Shown here: in pieces, positions 36,084 through 43,940 of the stretch | Numbering within the stretch: the first letter of the stretch is position 1 | How the letters are laid out: each line of letters opens with the position of its first letter | Assembly: GCA_900546065.1 (NCBI GenBank) | Contig: URBK01000017.1 | Span: forward strand, 1-61,983 | Length of the DNA stretch: 61,983 bases | Origin: an uncultured Alistipes sp. | Lineage (GTDB): Bacteria > Bacteroidota > Bacteroidia > Bacteroidales > Rikenellaceae | Direction of reading: 5' to 3' | The notes under the pieces: model-generated | Seen by the model: the letters and a program-made list of their open reading frames with translations, nothing else | Databases searched by the model: none | What the model was told of the DNA's origin: nothing | Position numbers and translations under genes: made by a program

Positions 36084-36368
36084 GATTTTAATAGAGGAAA
36101 CGCATACAGATATACTCAATGGCATAGCATTATTATTCTGTGCCATACATTTTTTGTTTTACACGAAGCTGCATGCTCAACCGGAATCAGGAATGGAGGG
36201 GATTCTTACACCGGACAAAGGCCTTGGCAAGGCAATACTTTCCGACAAGCGGCCGCATACCGAACCGCATCTCCACATACACCGTTCGGCGACAGACATG
36301 GCGACCCTGCACTTCGTCTCAATCATCCATTACGGATCCCTCGGGGTCGGGACCCACACTAACAGCGT
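36084..36368 (+). other. Long leader without convincing gene
   Basis: About 285 nt between a -7 box and the next ATG. It contains a short hairpin (ATGGCA 36118-36123 with TGCCAT 36139-36144, approximately). Two open frames run through it (from 35995 and 36140) but show no recognisable protein features. Confidence 0.35.
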
Positions 36369-36896
36369 ATGAAGAAATTTAACATCCTGTCAGCCGCCCT
36401 GCACAAGGGCTTCATCTTCGTGGCGGCAGCTGCCGTAATGTCTGTTTTGTCGCTCTCTTCGTGCAAGGAGGAGAAGAGCGAAGCCGCCACCGTTTATGAG
36501 ATGCTGCAAGGCACTTGGGTCAGCACCCACGTCGAAGGCCACGACTATCTTATCGACCCCGATACGGGCCAATACAAGTGGAAAGACGACTTCAACGAGG
36601 ATATAAACGACATATCGAACGAGATGTGGATCAAGTTCCGCCTTGACCGCAACAACAAAATCACGATTCTCGAATTGGGCGACCCCGAAGACCTTACTCT
36701 GCCTGCGGTGCTTAACTACACCTTCAACGGACGGCAACTCGGCGGCGTAGCCTTCAGCGGCGACTTCACCAAATACACCAACATCGTCGAAATCACCGAC
36801 ACCAAACTCGTCCTCGAACTCGACGACAAGGGTACCGACGAGAACGGCTACAACGACTATTACGAGCTCAGCACATACGTAAAAGTGAACGAATAA
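36369..36896 (+). CDS. Lipocalin-like lipoprotein of unknown function
   Basis: A 175-residue exported protein. A long N-terminal region with a hydrophobic core (GFIFVAAAAVMSVLSL) ends in lipobox LSSC near residue 32. The mature part begins with EEKSEAATVYEMLQGTWVSTH, where a leading GTW is typical of lipocalin-like lipoproteins, and continues as about eight beta strands. No ligand is inferable. It is followed after 18 bp by an outer-membrane protein gene, so the pair is probably one transcript. Confidence 0.7.
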   Translation: MKKFNILSAALHKGFIFVAAAAVMSVLSLSSCKEEKSEAATVYEMLQGTWVSTHVEGHDYLIDPDTGQYKWKDDFNEDINDISNEMWIKFRLDRNNKITILELGDPEDLTLPAVLNYTFNGRQLGGVAFSGDFTKYTNIVEITDTKLVLELDDKGTDENGYNDYYELSTYVKVNE

Positions 36897-36914
36897 CCCC
36901 AAACCGAATATTAT

Positions 36915-37703
36915 ATGAAGAAAACTTTACTCCTTCTCGCGGCTGCAATCGTAGCCGTATCTCCCCTTGTTGCCGGTAACGGCGACACCGCCGCCAAAGG
37001 CAATATTTCGGCTGAGATTCCCGCGTATGCTCCGGCCGCCAAGAGCGACAATAAAGAGACTAAGGCCAAGAAGGGCCCGTGGGATCGCAAGAAGTATATC
37101 AACCTCGGATATATCAAGCAAACACTCTCGCCCGAATTCGGCAACGCCTTCGAGAGCAAATTCGGCGCATCGTTCTCAAGCGGACGCAACATCTACCTGC
37201 ACAAGAAGCCCATTGCCAATATCCTGAAGTTCGCCATAGACTTCGGATCGGAGGTAAACTACGCCCAGTACAAGGATCTCATCGGCGACTATGACTACTC
37301 GGACAACGATTTCGGATACACCGACGAAAGCGACAACAACTATGATCTCGGCTACGAAGATGAAGAGGAGGATATGGATCTTGGATTGCACCATATAGAC
37401 GTAGGTCTGCACATAGGCCCCTCTATCTCGATCAATCCCGTATCGCATCTCAAGATTCTCGCCTACTTCCGCTTCGTGCCGTCGTATTCGATGCTCATCC
37501 TCAGCGAGGAGTTCTATCAGGGATTCACCCCGCTATTCTCTTACGGCGGTGAAATATCGTACAAGTTCATCGGTATAGGTGTCGAAGGCCGCACCGGCTC
37601 TGCCAAGTATAAGGACATGATCGCCGAATACGAGGGTACGGACGCCTTGAAAATCAAGTATAAGACCAGCGCAATGCGTGTCTACATATCGTTCCGCTTC
37701 TAA
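36915..37703 (+). CDS. Outer-membrane beta-barrel protein with acidic insert
   Basis: A 262-residue exported protein. The signal peptide is MKKTLLLLAAAIVAVSPLVAG. A charged linker precedes beta strands that end with VYISFRF, a terminal Phe typical of barrels. Residues about 125-155 form a very acidic, tyrosine-rich insert (DYDYSDNDFGYTDES, then YEDEEEDMD), probably an exposed loop that could bind cations. The barrel would have 8-10 strands. It shares a transcript with the lipoprotein upstream and is ended by a strong terminator. Confidence 0.72.
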   Translation: MKKTLLLLAAAIVAVSPLVAGNGDTAAKGNISAEIPAYAPAAKSDNKETKAKKGPWDRKKYINLGYIKQTLSPEFGNAFESKFGASFSSGRNIYLHKKPIANILKFAIDFGSEVNYAQYKDLIGDYDYSDNDFGYTDESDNNYDLGYEDEEEDMDLGLHHIDVGLHIGPSISINPVSHLKILAYFRFVPSYSMLILSEEFYQGFTPLFSYGGEISYKFIGIGVEGRTGSAKYKDMIAEYEGTDALKIKYKTSAMRVYISFRF

Positions 37704-37727
37704 CGCGCAAACAGCCTGTCTGAAATC

Positions 37728-37773
37728 AATCGGGCCCGCAGATTCATTTGGTCATGCGGGCCCGATTTGTCTT
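37728..37773 (+). terminator. Terminator of the lipoprotein/outer-membrane protein unit
   Basis: A perfect 13-bp GC-rich stem (37728-37740 with 37755-37767), then TTGTCTTTATT. Confidence 0.9.
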
Positions 37774-37845
37774 TATTTATTATTTATTGTATCCCCCGTA
37801 TCTAAGGTAATTCCACAAACTGATTCCGGCTTTCTATCGTAATCA

Positions 37846-37979
37846 TCCCAAGCACAGCCAAAACACAGCCAAAACATTAAACACATCTAAAGCACATCTC
37901 AAGTGCCTCTCAAACCCTCTCCAACTAACCTCAACCGAATCCGTGCCATCATATCACCGCCCGCCCCGCCTACAATATA
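37846..37979 (+). other. C-rich, G-poor intergenic tract
   Basis: The plus strand is strongly depleted of G (about 4 G against 20 C in 37861-37920) with repeated CACAGCCAAAA and CACATCT words. No gene was seen. It follows a terminator, as at 18241, and may be a Rho loading site. Confidence 0.4.
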
Positions 37980-38030
37980 TTGAGCGTCTCATACGGTTCA
38001 GGGCAAACGGAGGCCCCACAATAAGTGCAC

Positions 38031-38064
38031 AAAACAAAGACACCCGCCTTGAAGCGGGTGTCTT
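38031..38064 (-). terminator. Terminator of the first sugar-isomerase-like gene
   Basis: AAGACACCCGC (38037-38047) pairs with GCGGGTGTCTT (38054-38064), followed on the minus strand by TTTGTTTTG. Confidence 0.85.
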
Positions 38065-38087
38065 GTTTAACATAACGGTATTTCGGG

Positions 38088-38957
38088 TTACTTCACGAAG
38101 GGAGCGGCCTCAAGATAGGCGGCGCTCTTGGTTACGCCGTCCCACATACGGGCAAAGCGTGCCTCGTCGGTCTCACCCTCGGGTCCGCGCGGCATCTCCT
38201 GCTCCACGACGAAATCCTTGTAACCGTTGGCGTAGAACTGGTTGAAGATTGCCTCGAAGTCAACCTTGCCGCTGTCGCCGATGACCATATCATCCTTTAT
38301 GTGCAGCATCTTGATGCGGTCGGGATACTTCTTCAGATAGTCCACGGGGTTCTTGCCGCCCATGGTCGTCCAATATACATCCATCTGGAAGAATACGCAC
38401 TCGGGATCGGTGTGTTCCACCATATACTCCCAAATGACCTGTCCCTCCATCTCCTTATACTCGTGCGAGTGGTTGTGGTAACCCAGCAGCAGGCCGTACT
38501 CCTTTGCCAGCTTGCCCACCTTGTTGAAGTAGTCGCACACGCCCTGCAGCTCCTGCAGATTGCTGCCAAGACCGTAACCCGGGATCACGCAATACTTGGC
38601 GCCCATGACGTTCAGCGCCTCGAAGAGCTTGCGCCACTTGTTCATCGTCCCCTCCTCGTCATTGGGATCAAGACCGATTGAGGCGTGAGTCGAGATGATC
38701 GAGATACCGTACTTGTCGCACAGGGCCTTGAACGATGCGGGGTCCATGCCGAAGCATCCCGGGTCGCCGCCCAGCGTCTCCACTACATTATATCCGGCCT
38801 CGGCCACCTTCTGGATCGAAGCCTCCACGTTAGACATGTCCTGCGCTACGGAATAGAGCTGCAGGCCGATCTGCTTCTTTGCGGGCTTGCATCCCGTAAA
38901 GCCGACCATCGCGGCAACGGCCAGACAGACCGTAGCCAAAGAGATAATTTTTTTCAT
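38088..38957 (-). CDS. Sugar phosphate isomerase/epimerase-like lipoprotein (paralogue A)
   Basis: A 289-residue exported TIM barrel of the xylose-isomerase-like superfamily. The signal peptide ends in lipobox FTGC near residue 23. Likely metal ligands are in VVETLGG, GYHNHSHEY, FFQMDVYW, MLHIKDD and VVEQEMP. The family interconverts or dehydrates sugars and polyols; here the enzyme is envelope-bound, so it probably acts on exported or host sugars. The start is ATG 38957; its -7 box is at 39024-39031. About half identical by eye to the gene at 39265, its tandem paralogue. Confidence 0.85.
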   Translation of the reverse strand: MKKIISLATVCLAVAAMVGFTGCKPAKKQIGLQLYSVAQDMSNVEASIQKVAEAGYNVVETLGGDPGCFGMDPASFKALCDKYGISIISTHASIGLDPNDEEGTMNKWRKLFEALNVMGAKYCVIPGYGLGSNLQELQGVCDYFNKVGKLAKEYGLLLGYHNHSHEYKEMEGQVIWEYMVEHTDPECVFFQMDVYWTTMGGKNPVDYLKKYPDRIKMLHIKDDMVIGDSGKVDFEAIFNQFYANGYKDFVVEQEMPRGPEGETDEARFARMWDGVTKSAAYLEAAPFVK

Positions 38958-39023
38958 AGGCTTAAAATTATAAAAGTTGAGTCTTTCTCTATCCGGGTTA
39001 GATATCAAATCGATTAATATACA

Positions 39024-39031
39024 CAAAAGTA
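39024..39031 (-). promoter_or_regulatory. -7 box TACTTTTG for paralogue A
   Basis: Consensus on the minus strand, about 67 nt before the ATG. It shows the two paralogues are separate transcripts. Confidence 0.65.
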
Positions 39032-39210
39032 GAAAATTATTCTTTCAAGACAAAATTATACCGCAACAAGTATTGCCCGAAGGCCGCATAAAGGCCAACT
39101 TTTGCATTTTTATGCTTTCCGTTTCCCTTTCATATCGGATCATATCGAAATACCGCAGCCGACCTCACAAGCCCTCCTCACGCTTCATTTCATCCATACG
39201 CCAACAGCAC

Positions 39211-39239
39211 AAAAACCCCGCGGAGGTTAATCCACGGGG
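39211..39239 (-). terminator. Terminator of paralogue B
   Basis: A 9-bp stem with one G-T pair (39231-39239 with 39216-39224), then five T residues on the minus strand. Confidence 0.82.
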
Positions 39240-39264
39240 ATAATATTATGTTCCGTACCGGCAG

Positions 39265-40140
39265 CTACTTCACGAAAGGCGCCGCCTGCAGATAGTCGTA
39301 ACACTCGGCCAGCCCCTGCCACAGCTCCGCAAGATTGCGCTCGTTCTCGGCGGCATCCTCACCGATCGTGAACGGCAGCTCGAACTCGACATAGTAGTCG
39401 CTGTAACCGTTGGCATAATACTTATTGAATATAGCCTCGAAATCGATCTTGCCGCTGCGACCGAGAACACGCTCGTCCTTGACATGCAGGAGGCGTACAC
39501 GGTCGGGATACTGCGTCAGATAGTACATCGGATCGGCCCCGCCCATATTGGCCACGTCGAGCTCCAGCAGGAACAGTTCGGGATCGGTATGCGCCAGAAC
39601 ATAATCCAGAACGGTTTGCCCCTCGACCTGCACGAAATCTCCCGCATGGTTGTGATATCCGAGCTTCAGGCCATATTCGTTGGCGAGTTTGCCCACACGG
39701 TTGCAGTAGTCGCAGCTGGCGGCAATCTCCTCCAGCGTCGAACCGAAGGCATAGCCCGGCATGATACAGTACTTGGCACCCATCGTACGCAGGGCATCGA
39801 ACAACACACGCCAACGCTCCATTACGGTCTCCTCGTTTGCGGGGTCGTTCTGTATCGAGGCGTGGGTCGAGGTTATCGTCAACCCCACCTTGTCGCACAG
39901 AGCCTTGAAATCGGCGGGCGACATGCCGAAACAGTTCGGATCGCCGTTGCCGTTGAGCGTCTCCACACTCGTATATCCTATGTCGGCAAGACGCTGCAGC
40001 GATGCCTCGACATTACCCATATCCTGATGCAGCGAATAGAGCTGAATCCCGACACTCTTCTTCTGGGCGGCACCTCCGCCGCAAGCCGTTACGGCACCCA
40101 TACACGCAACGAGCGTTAAGGCCAGTAAAAATCTCTTCAT
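39265..40140 (-). CDS. Sugar phosphate isomerase/epimerase-like lipoprotein (paralogue B)
   Basis: A 291-residue exported TIM barrel. The signal peptide MKRFLLALTLVACMGAVTAC carries lipobox VTAC (Cys20). It keeps the same metal-ligand segments as paralogue A: VETLNG, GYHNHAGDF, LLELDVANMGG, LLHVKDE and YVEFELP. The N-terminal core GIQLYSLHQDMGNVEASLQ and the C-terminal YLQAAPFVK are nearly the same in both, pointing to tandem duplication followed by divergence of substrate pocket (VYWTTMGG against VANMGG). The start is ATG 40140. A -7 box inside repeat copy 5 (40229-40236) is its probable promoter. Confidence 0.85.
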   Translation of the reverse strand: MKRFLLALTLVACMGAVTACGGGAAQKKSVGIQLYSLHQDMGNVEASLQRLADIGYTSVETLNGNGDPNCFGMSPADFKALCDKVGLTITSTHASIQNDPANEETVMERWRVLFDALRTMGAKYCIMPGYAFGSTLEEIAASCDYCNRVGKLANEYGLKLGYHNHAGDFVQVEGQTVLDYVLAHTDPELFLLELDVANMGGADPMYYLTQYPDRVRLLHVKDERVLGRSGKIDFEAIFNKYYANGYSDYYVEFELPFTIGEDAAENERNLAELWQGLAECYDYLQAAPFVK

Positions 40141-40226
40141 AATGAATCTTATTGTTAAGGTAAAACGGTAAATTCGGGTTGTCGTTCGCCCGCCGCGCAC
40201 AAAATGACTCTTCCGCCACGGACATA

Positions 40227-40262
40227 CGCAAAGATATGTAAAGCCGGGCGCAAAGCCAAATG
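40227..40262 (-). repeat. Interspersed repeat copy 5, carrying a -7 box
   Basis: Plus-strand CAAAGATA (40229-40236), TGTAAAGCCGGGCGCAAAGCC, then AAAT. It shares its first 36 bases with the other copies. The minus-strand box TATCTTTG is 89 nt upstream of the paralogue B ATG. Confidence 0.6.
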
Positions 40263-40394
40263 AAATCCCGCATTTCGGGCTCCGGACAGCAGCAAAACAG
40301 CATATTTTCCGCAATCGGGGTCCGCAGCCGCACCGCCGCACAACATTCGCCGTCAAAAAAAGGCTCTACCAATACCGTATAAAGTTATTTTTTG

Positions 40395-40402
40395 TATTTT
40401 TG
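40395..40402 (+). promoter_or_regulatory. -7 box TATTTTTG for phosphofructokinase
   Basis: Consensus box, 44 nt before the ATG. Confidence 0.7.
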
Positions 40403-40446
40403 CGCAGATATTAACGTCTATTAATTCACATAAAAAACAATACACC

Positions 40447-41679
40447 ATGAAAGAGGCTATTGCAATTCTCACGGGCGGAGGTCCGGCACCGGGCATGAAT
40501 ACCGTCGTCGCCAGCGTCGCCAAGACATTCCTTGCAAAAGGTTATCGCGTAATCGGTCTGCATTACGGTTATTCGGGTCTTTTCAACCCCAATCCCCGTC
40601 ACGAGGATCTCGACTTCTTCAAGGCCGACTACATCTTCAATCAGGGCGGATCGTACCTGACGATGAGCCGTTTCAAGCCTACGGACAAGGATTTCGAGGA
40701 GAATTTCAACCTTGCGTTCTTCCAGCAGAACAACGTCAAGCTGCTTGTAACCGTCGGCGGCGACGATACCGCCTCTACGGCCAACCGCATCGCCAAGTTC
40801 CTTGAGGCCAAGCACTACCCCATCGCAAACATCCACGTACCCAAGACCATAGACAATGACCTGCCCCTGCCCGCCGGCACCCCGACATTCGGTTATCAGT
40901 CGGCAAAGGAGGGCGGCACCGTCATCGGCCGCGCCGTCTACAACGACGCCCGCACCTCGGCAAACTGGTTCGTCGTTGCCGCCATGGGCCGTTCGGCCGG
41001 CCACCTCGCATTCGGTATCGGTTCGGCCTGCCACTACCCCATGATCGTCATCCCCGAAATGTTCAACAAGACCGAAATCACCGTCGAGAAGATCGTCAAC
41101 ATGGTCGTATCGTCGATCATCAAGCGTAAGATCATGGGCGTCGAGTATGGTGTTGCGATGATCTCGGAGGGTGTATTCCACGCCCTGAGCAACGAGGAGA
41201 TCAAGAAGTCGGGCGTACACTTCACCTACGACGAGCACGGACACCCCGAGCTGGGCAAGGTATCGAAGGCCCACATCTTCAACGAGATGCTTGAGAACAA
41301 GCTCAAGGAGCTCAAGATCAAGGTCAAGACCCGTCCCGTAGAGATCGGTTACGAGGTTCGCTGCCAAACCCCCATCGCATACGATCTGGTATACTGCTCG
41401 GAGCTGGGTATGGGTGTCTACAAGCTCTTCTCGGAGGGCAAGACCGGATGCATGGTATACATCAGTCAGGAGGGTTATGTTTCGCCCCTCTACCTGAAGG
41501 ATCTTCAGGATCCCGCCACGGGCAAGATTCCGCCCCGTCTGGTCGACATCAACTCGGACAAGATTCAGCAGGTGATCAACAACATCATGAATTACATCAC
41601 CCCCGCGGATTACGAGGCTGCCAAGGCCTACGTCCCCAATCCCGAGGCTTACGATTTCAAGAAGATTCTCAACTGGTAG
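40447..41679 (+). CDS. pfp: 6-phosphofructokinase, pyrophosphate-type
   Basis: A 410-residue glycolytic enzyme phosphorylating fructose-6-phosphate. The start MKEAIAILTGGGPAPGMN holds the phosphate loop. The diagnostic residues are of the PPi-dependent class: GGDDT (Asp where ATP enzymes have Gly) and PKTIDND (Lys where ATP enzymes have Gly). PPi use makes the step reversible. The catalytic Asp is in TIDND and the sugar-binding region MGRSAGHLA follows. Codon use is strongly optimised, as in highly expressed genes. It has its own promoter and terminator. Confidence 0.93.
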   Translation: MKEAIAILTGGGPAPGMNTVVASVAKTFLAKGYRVIGLHYGYSGLFNPNPRHEDLDFFKADYIFNQGGSYLTMSRFKPTDKDFEENFNLAFFQQNNVKLLVTVGGDDTASTANRIAKFLEAKHYPIANIHVPKTIDNDLPLPAGTPTFGYQSAKEGGTVIGRAVYNDARTSANWFVVAAMGRSAGHLAFGIGSACHYPMIVIPEMFNKTEITVEKIVNMVVSSIIKRKIMGVEYGVAMISEGVFHALSNEEIKKSGVHFTYDEHGHPELGKVSKAHIFNEMLENKLKELKIKVKTRPVEIGYEVRCQTPIAYDLVYCSELGMGVYKLFSEGKTGCMVYISQEGYVSPLYLKDLQDPATGKIPPRLVDINSDKIQQVINNIMNYITPADYEAAKAYVPNPEAYDFKKILNW

Positions 41680-41699
41680 TCACCATAAACCGTTAACGT

Positions 41700-41738
41700 A
41701 AGCCGCAAAAGCCGTCCGAAGATTGGTTTTTGCGGCTT
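41700..41738 (+). terminator. Hairpin after phosphofructokinase
   Basis: AAGCCGCAAAA (41700-41710) pairs with TTTTGCGGCTT (41728-41738). No extended T-run follows, so termination may be partial and allow read-through into the TPR gene. Confidence 0.6.
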
Positions 41739-41777
41739 CGTTGTCTCACAAGGCAAGGCCCTCAAATTACCGATGCC

Positions 41778-42602
41778 ATGAAAAACGACAAGCAACAAAG
41801 AAACCGTCGTCTCTTCCACGACAAGTTCGAGCAGATCGAGCGTTGCGTCGCCGCCGCAGCCACTCGCCCGAACACCTATCTGCCCAAGATCGCGTCGCTG
41901 CGATACGACCTTGCCAGCAACTGCTGGTTCGACGATCAGGACGGCGTTACGGCCGAAGAGCAGCTTCTGGCCGCCATTGATGCATGCGACAGATATACGG
42001 GACGCCGCCGCGATGTGGACGCCCTGCGTATTTCGGCCATCGAGGCCCTGACGTTCATATACAACCAGCTCGGACGTCTGGAGGATTCGGAGCGAATGAT
42101 GCTCCTGCAGCTCGAAGCCGAACGGGAGCGTGCCGCCCAGAACGAAGAGGTATATCTGGAGAATGTGGCCCTGCAGCTGTGGCACCTCGGAAACCTCTAT
42201 GTAGACATGCACCGTGACAAGGATGCCGAGGCAGTATATCTCGAGGCATTGGAGCTGCGCGCACGCTTCGACGACGAGGACATATACCGCTACCGCCCCG
42301 CAACGGCACAATGCCACCGCAGTCTGGGCAATCTATACTTTTCAAGATTGGACAACCCCGACGCGGCCGAAGCCCACTACAAGGAGGCGGTGAGGATATC
42401 GGAGGAGTTGTGCGAAAACCAATACGAACGCTGCAACCACATACGAGCGCTGGCCAAGTCGCTGCGTCTGCTCGAGGCATTCTACGAGCAGCGCGGACGC
42501 CATGATCTCGCAGAGCCCCTTGCGGAGCGTGCCGCCAGTCTCGAGCAGGAGTTCGAGGTGCCGCTGCCCTTCGACATGCCGGCCGAAGAGTCACAGTCGT
42601 AA
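41778..42602 (+). CDS. Cytoplasmic tetratricopeptide-repeat protein
   Basis: A 274-residue soluble protein with no signal peptide. At least four TPR-like helical pairs are visible between about residues 55 and 250: AIDACDRYTGRRRDVDALR, LWHLGNLYVDMHRDKDAEAVYL, SLGNLYFSRLDNPDAAEAHYK and LLEAFYEQRGRHDLAEPLAER. The N-terminus is basic and the C-terminus acidic. It is probably a protein-interaction adaptor; the partner is unknown. ATG 41778 is chosen. It may be reached by read-through from phosphofructokinase. Confidence 0.75.
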   Translation: MKNDKQQRNRRLFHDKFEQIERCVAAAATRPNTYLPKIASLRYDLASNCWFDDQDGVTAEEQLLAAIDACDRYTGRRRDVDALRISAIEALTFIYNQLGRLEDSERMMLLQLEAERERAAQNEEVYLENVALQLWHLGNLYVDMHRDKDAEAVYLEALELRARFDDEDIYRYRPATAQCHRSLGNLYFSRLDNPDAAEAHYKEAVRISEELCENQYERCNHIRALAKSLRLLEAFYEQRGRHDLAEPLAERAASLEQEFEVPLPFDMPAEESQS

Positions 42603-42630
42603 CGCGCCGCCGAAGCGCGCATGATCAAAG

Positions 42631-43128
42631 TCAAAGTCCGGGCAGGCTCAACTGCTCCGACGGACGCAGGTTTATGACGGGCACGCCGCTACGGCGCGCC
42701 CGTTTTACCGTATATGCCGTTCCGCCCTCGCGCCTGCCGTCATACCATGCCACCACCACGGCCGAATGGTCTACAAGATAGTCGTTGCGCAGGCGGTAGC
42801 TCATAACCGTATGTGTATCGCTCACCGTAACGCGCTCACTGCAAGCGGCCAGCACCTCGTCATATTCGGCAGCCGCATCGCCCTCGAAGAGATCCCTGAA
42901 CCCGGCAAAAGGCTCTACGGCCACCAACTGCACATCGTCATGGCTCTGTTGAAGGTCTATGACGGCACGTGCGGCCGCGAGATCGAATCCCCACGCCATA
43001 CCCGTAAGAAAACGCCGGTATCCATCCTTATATAACATTTGCAGCACGTCGTCCAACTGACGGCGGCCCTCGTCACGATAGCTTCGGTGGCCGGTAAACG
43101 ACACGCTTACAGATCTCTGCTTGTCCAT
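42631..43128 (-). CDS. SLOG-family protein (DUF1273/YpsA-like)
   Basis: A 165-residue Rossmann-like protein. SVSFTGHRSYRDE at the start, RRFLTGMAWGFDLAAARAVI and the later VVAWYDGRREGGTAYTV are typical of the DUF1273/YpsA branch of the SLOG superfamily, which is thought to bind nucleotides or nucleotide-derived ligands. No effector domain is fused or adjacent, so a defence role is not indicated. The start is ATG 43128; the in-frame ATG at 43173 overlaps the -7 box (43171-43178). Confidence 0.82.
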   Translation of the reverse strand: MDKQRSVSVSFTGHRSYRDEGRRQLDDVLQMLYKDGYRRFLTGMAWGFDLAAARAVIDLQQSHDDVQLVAVEPFAGFRDLFEGDAAAEYDEVLAACSERVTVSDTHTVMSYRLRNDYLVDHSAVVVAWYDGRREGGTAYTVKRARRSGVPVINLRPSEQLSLPGL

Positions 43129-43170
43129 ATTGCACTTACTTGCGGGCGGCCGTGCGATACGCCGCCCCCA

Positions 43171-43178
43171 CAAATGTA
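43171..43178 (-). promoter_or_regulatory. -7 box TACATTTG for the SLOG gene
   Basis: Consensus on the minus strand, 42 nt before the ATG; it decides the start. Confidence 0.65.
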
Positions 43179-43232
43179 TTCACATGGCCCGAATTTTGCA
43201 ACTCCACGGGGTGAATCTTAAAACTTCAGGTT

Positions 43233-43415
43233 ATGAAAAACAGAGGAATTTGCTGTCTTGTCTCCATGTTTGGAGGCATGTTGCTCGGATCGGTAGTAAC
43301 GATGCTCGTAACGCCGCAGTCGGGACCCGAATTGCGCAACAAGATCCGCGACTACATGGACAACGAGATCGAGAAGGCGCGTTGCCGTTGCGACGAAGCG
43401 GTCGACAAACTCTAA
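43233..43415 (+). CDS. YtxH-like small membrane protein
   Basis: A 60-residue protein with one N-terminal hydrophobic helix (LVSMFGGMLLGSVVTMLVTPQSG) and a charged helical tail (IRDYMDNEIEKARCRCDEAVDKL). The small-residue helix followed by TPxSG is the YtxH-like pattern, seen in envelope-stress proteins. Cysteines at 7 and 8 in the membrane start and at 51 and 53 in the tail are unusual. It is followed after 12 bp by a second membrane gene, so the two are an operon. Confidence 0.75.
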   Translation: MKNRGICCLVSMFGGMLLGSVVTMLVTPQSGPELRNKIRDYMDNEIEKARCRCDEAVDKL

Positions 43416-43427
43416 ACGTCCGACACG

Positions 43428-43754
43428 ATGGATGAGCTCAAAACGGAGAGCCGCCGCATAGCGGCCTCGATCCTCTTCTTCGCCGTCACCACAACGGCGG
43501 CGATCGTGCTGTTCATCACCGCCGCAGTATCGTGGCTCGCCGACATGATCGGTTCCACGGCCGCAGCCGCCGCAATCATGGGCGGATTTTTCGCCCTCGT
43601 GGCCTTTATAGTCTATGCGGTAGGCGTACGGCAGTCGATAGAGTATCTCCGTCGACGCATCGAAACCGTCTATGAAGTCGCCGAGACTGTCCGTAAGGGA
43701 TATCGTTATGCGAGCAATGTGGTGAATACGTTTTTGAGCGATCTGCTGAAATGA
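43428..43754 (+). CDS. Holin-X-like (phage_holin_3_6 type) membrane protein
   Basis: A 108-residue protein with two hydrophobic segments (about 15-38 and 48-66) and a C-terminal amphipathic region (VRQSIEYLRRRIETVYEVAETVRKGY). It resembles the chromosomal holin-superfamily proteins paired with YtxH-like genes in many Bacteroidetes; despite the name these are not phage lysis genes, and no other phage genes are present. Expected role: an envelope-associated accessory protein, possibly stress-related. A strong terminator ends the operon. Confidence 0.72.
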   Translation: MDELKTESRRIAASILFFAVTTTAAIVLFITAAVSWLADMIGSTAAAAAIMGGFFALVAFIVYAVGVRQSIEYLRRRIETVYEVAETVRKGYRYASNVVNTFLSDLLK

Positions 43755-43770
43755 ACCGCACCGCGCGAAG

Positions 43771-43797
43771 GCCCCGATATTTCGGGGCCGTTTTTTA
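43771..43797 (+). terminator. Terminator of the YtxH/holin-like operon
   Basis: GGCCCCGA (43771-43778) pairs with TCGGGGCC (43783-43790), then GTTTTTT. Confidence 0.93.
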
Positions 43798-43884
43798 TCC
43801 GTATCCGTCGTTCATCACATACCATCTTACAACTGGCTCTCGCCCCGGCAACATCTCATAACGTCACGCCGCAGCCGAACATAC

Positions 43885-43918
43885 AAAAAAACGCCGCACA
43901 CGGTAAGTGTGCGGCGTT
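43885..43918 (-). terminator. Terminator of rubrerythrin
   Basis: A perfect 12-bp stem (43890-43901 with 43907-43918), 5-nt loop and T-run on the minus strand. Confidence 0.92.
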
Positions 43919-43940
43919 GCTTTAGTCGGCTTGCGTACTG

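Noticed and set aside
35995..36382. Short open frames in the 36.1 kb leader
   Set aside because: They lack a family match, a ribosome binding site and plausible composition, and they overlap the next gene's start.
42631..43128. Defence system based on the SLOG protein
   Set aside because: No effector, TIR, CBASS or nuclease partner is adjacent, and the protein matches the stand-alone DUF1273/YpsA type.
43428..43754. Prophage remnant suggested by the holin-like protein
   Set aside because: No capsid, terminase, integrase or lysin genes are nearby. This family is commonly chromosomal and paired with YtxH-like genes.
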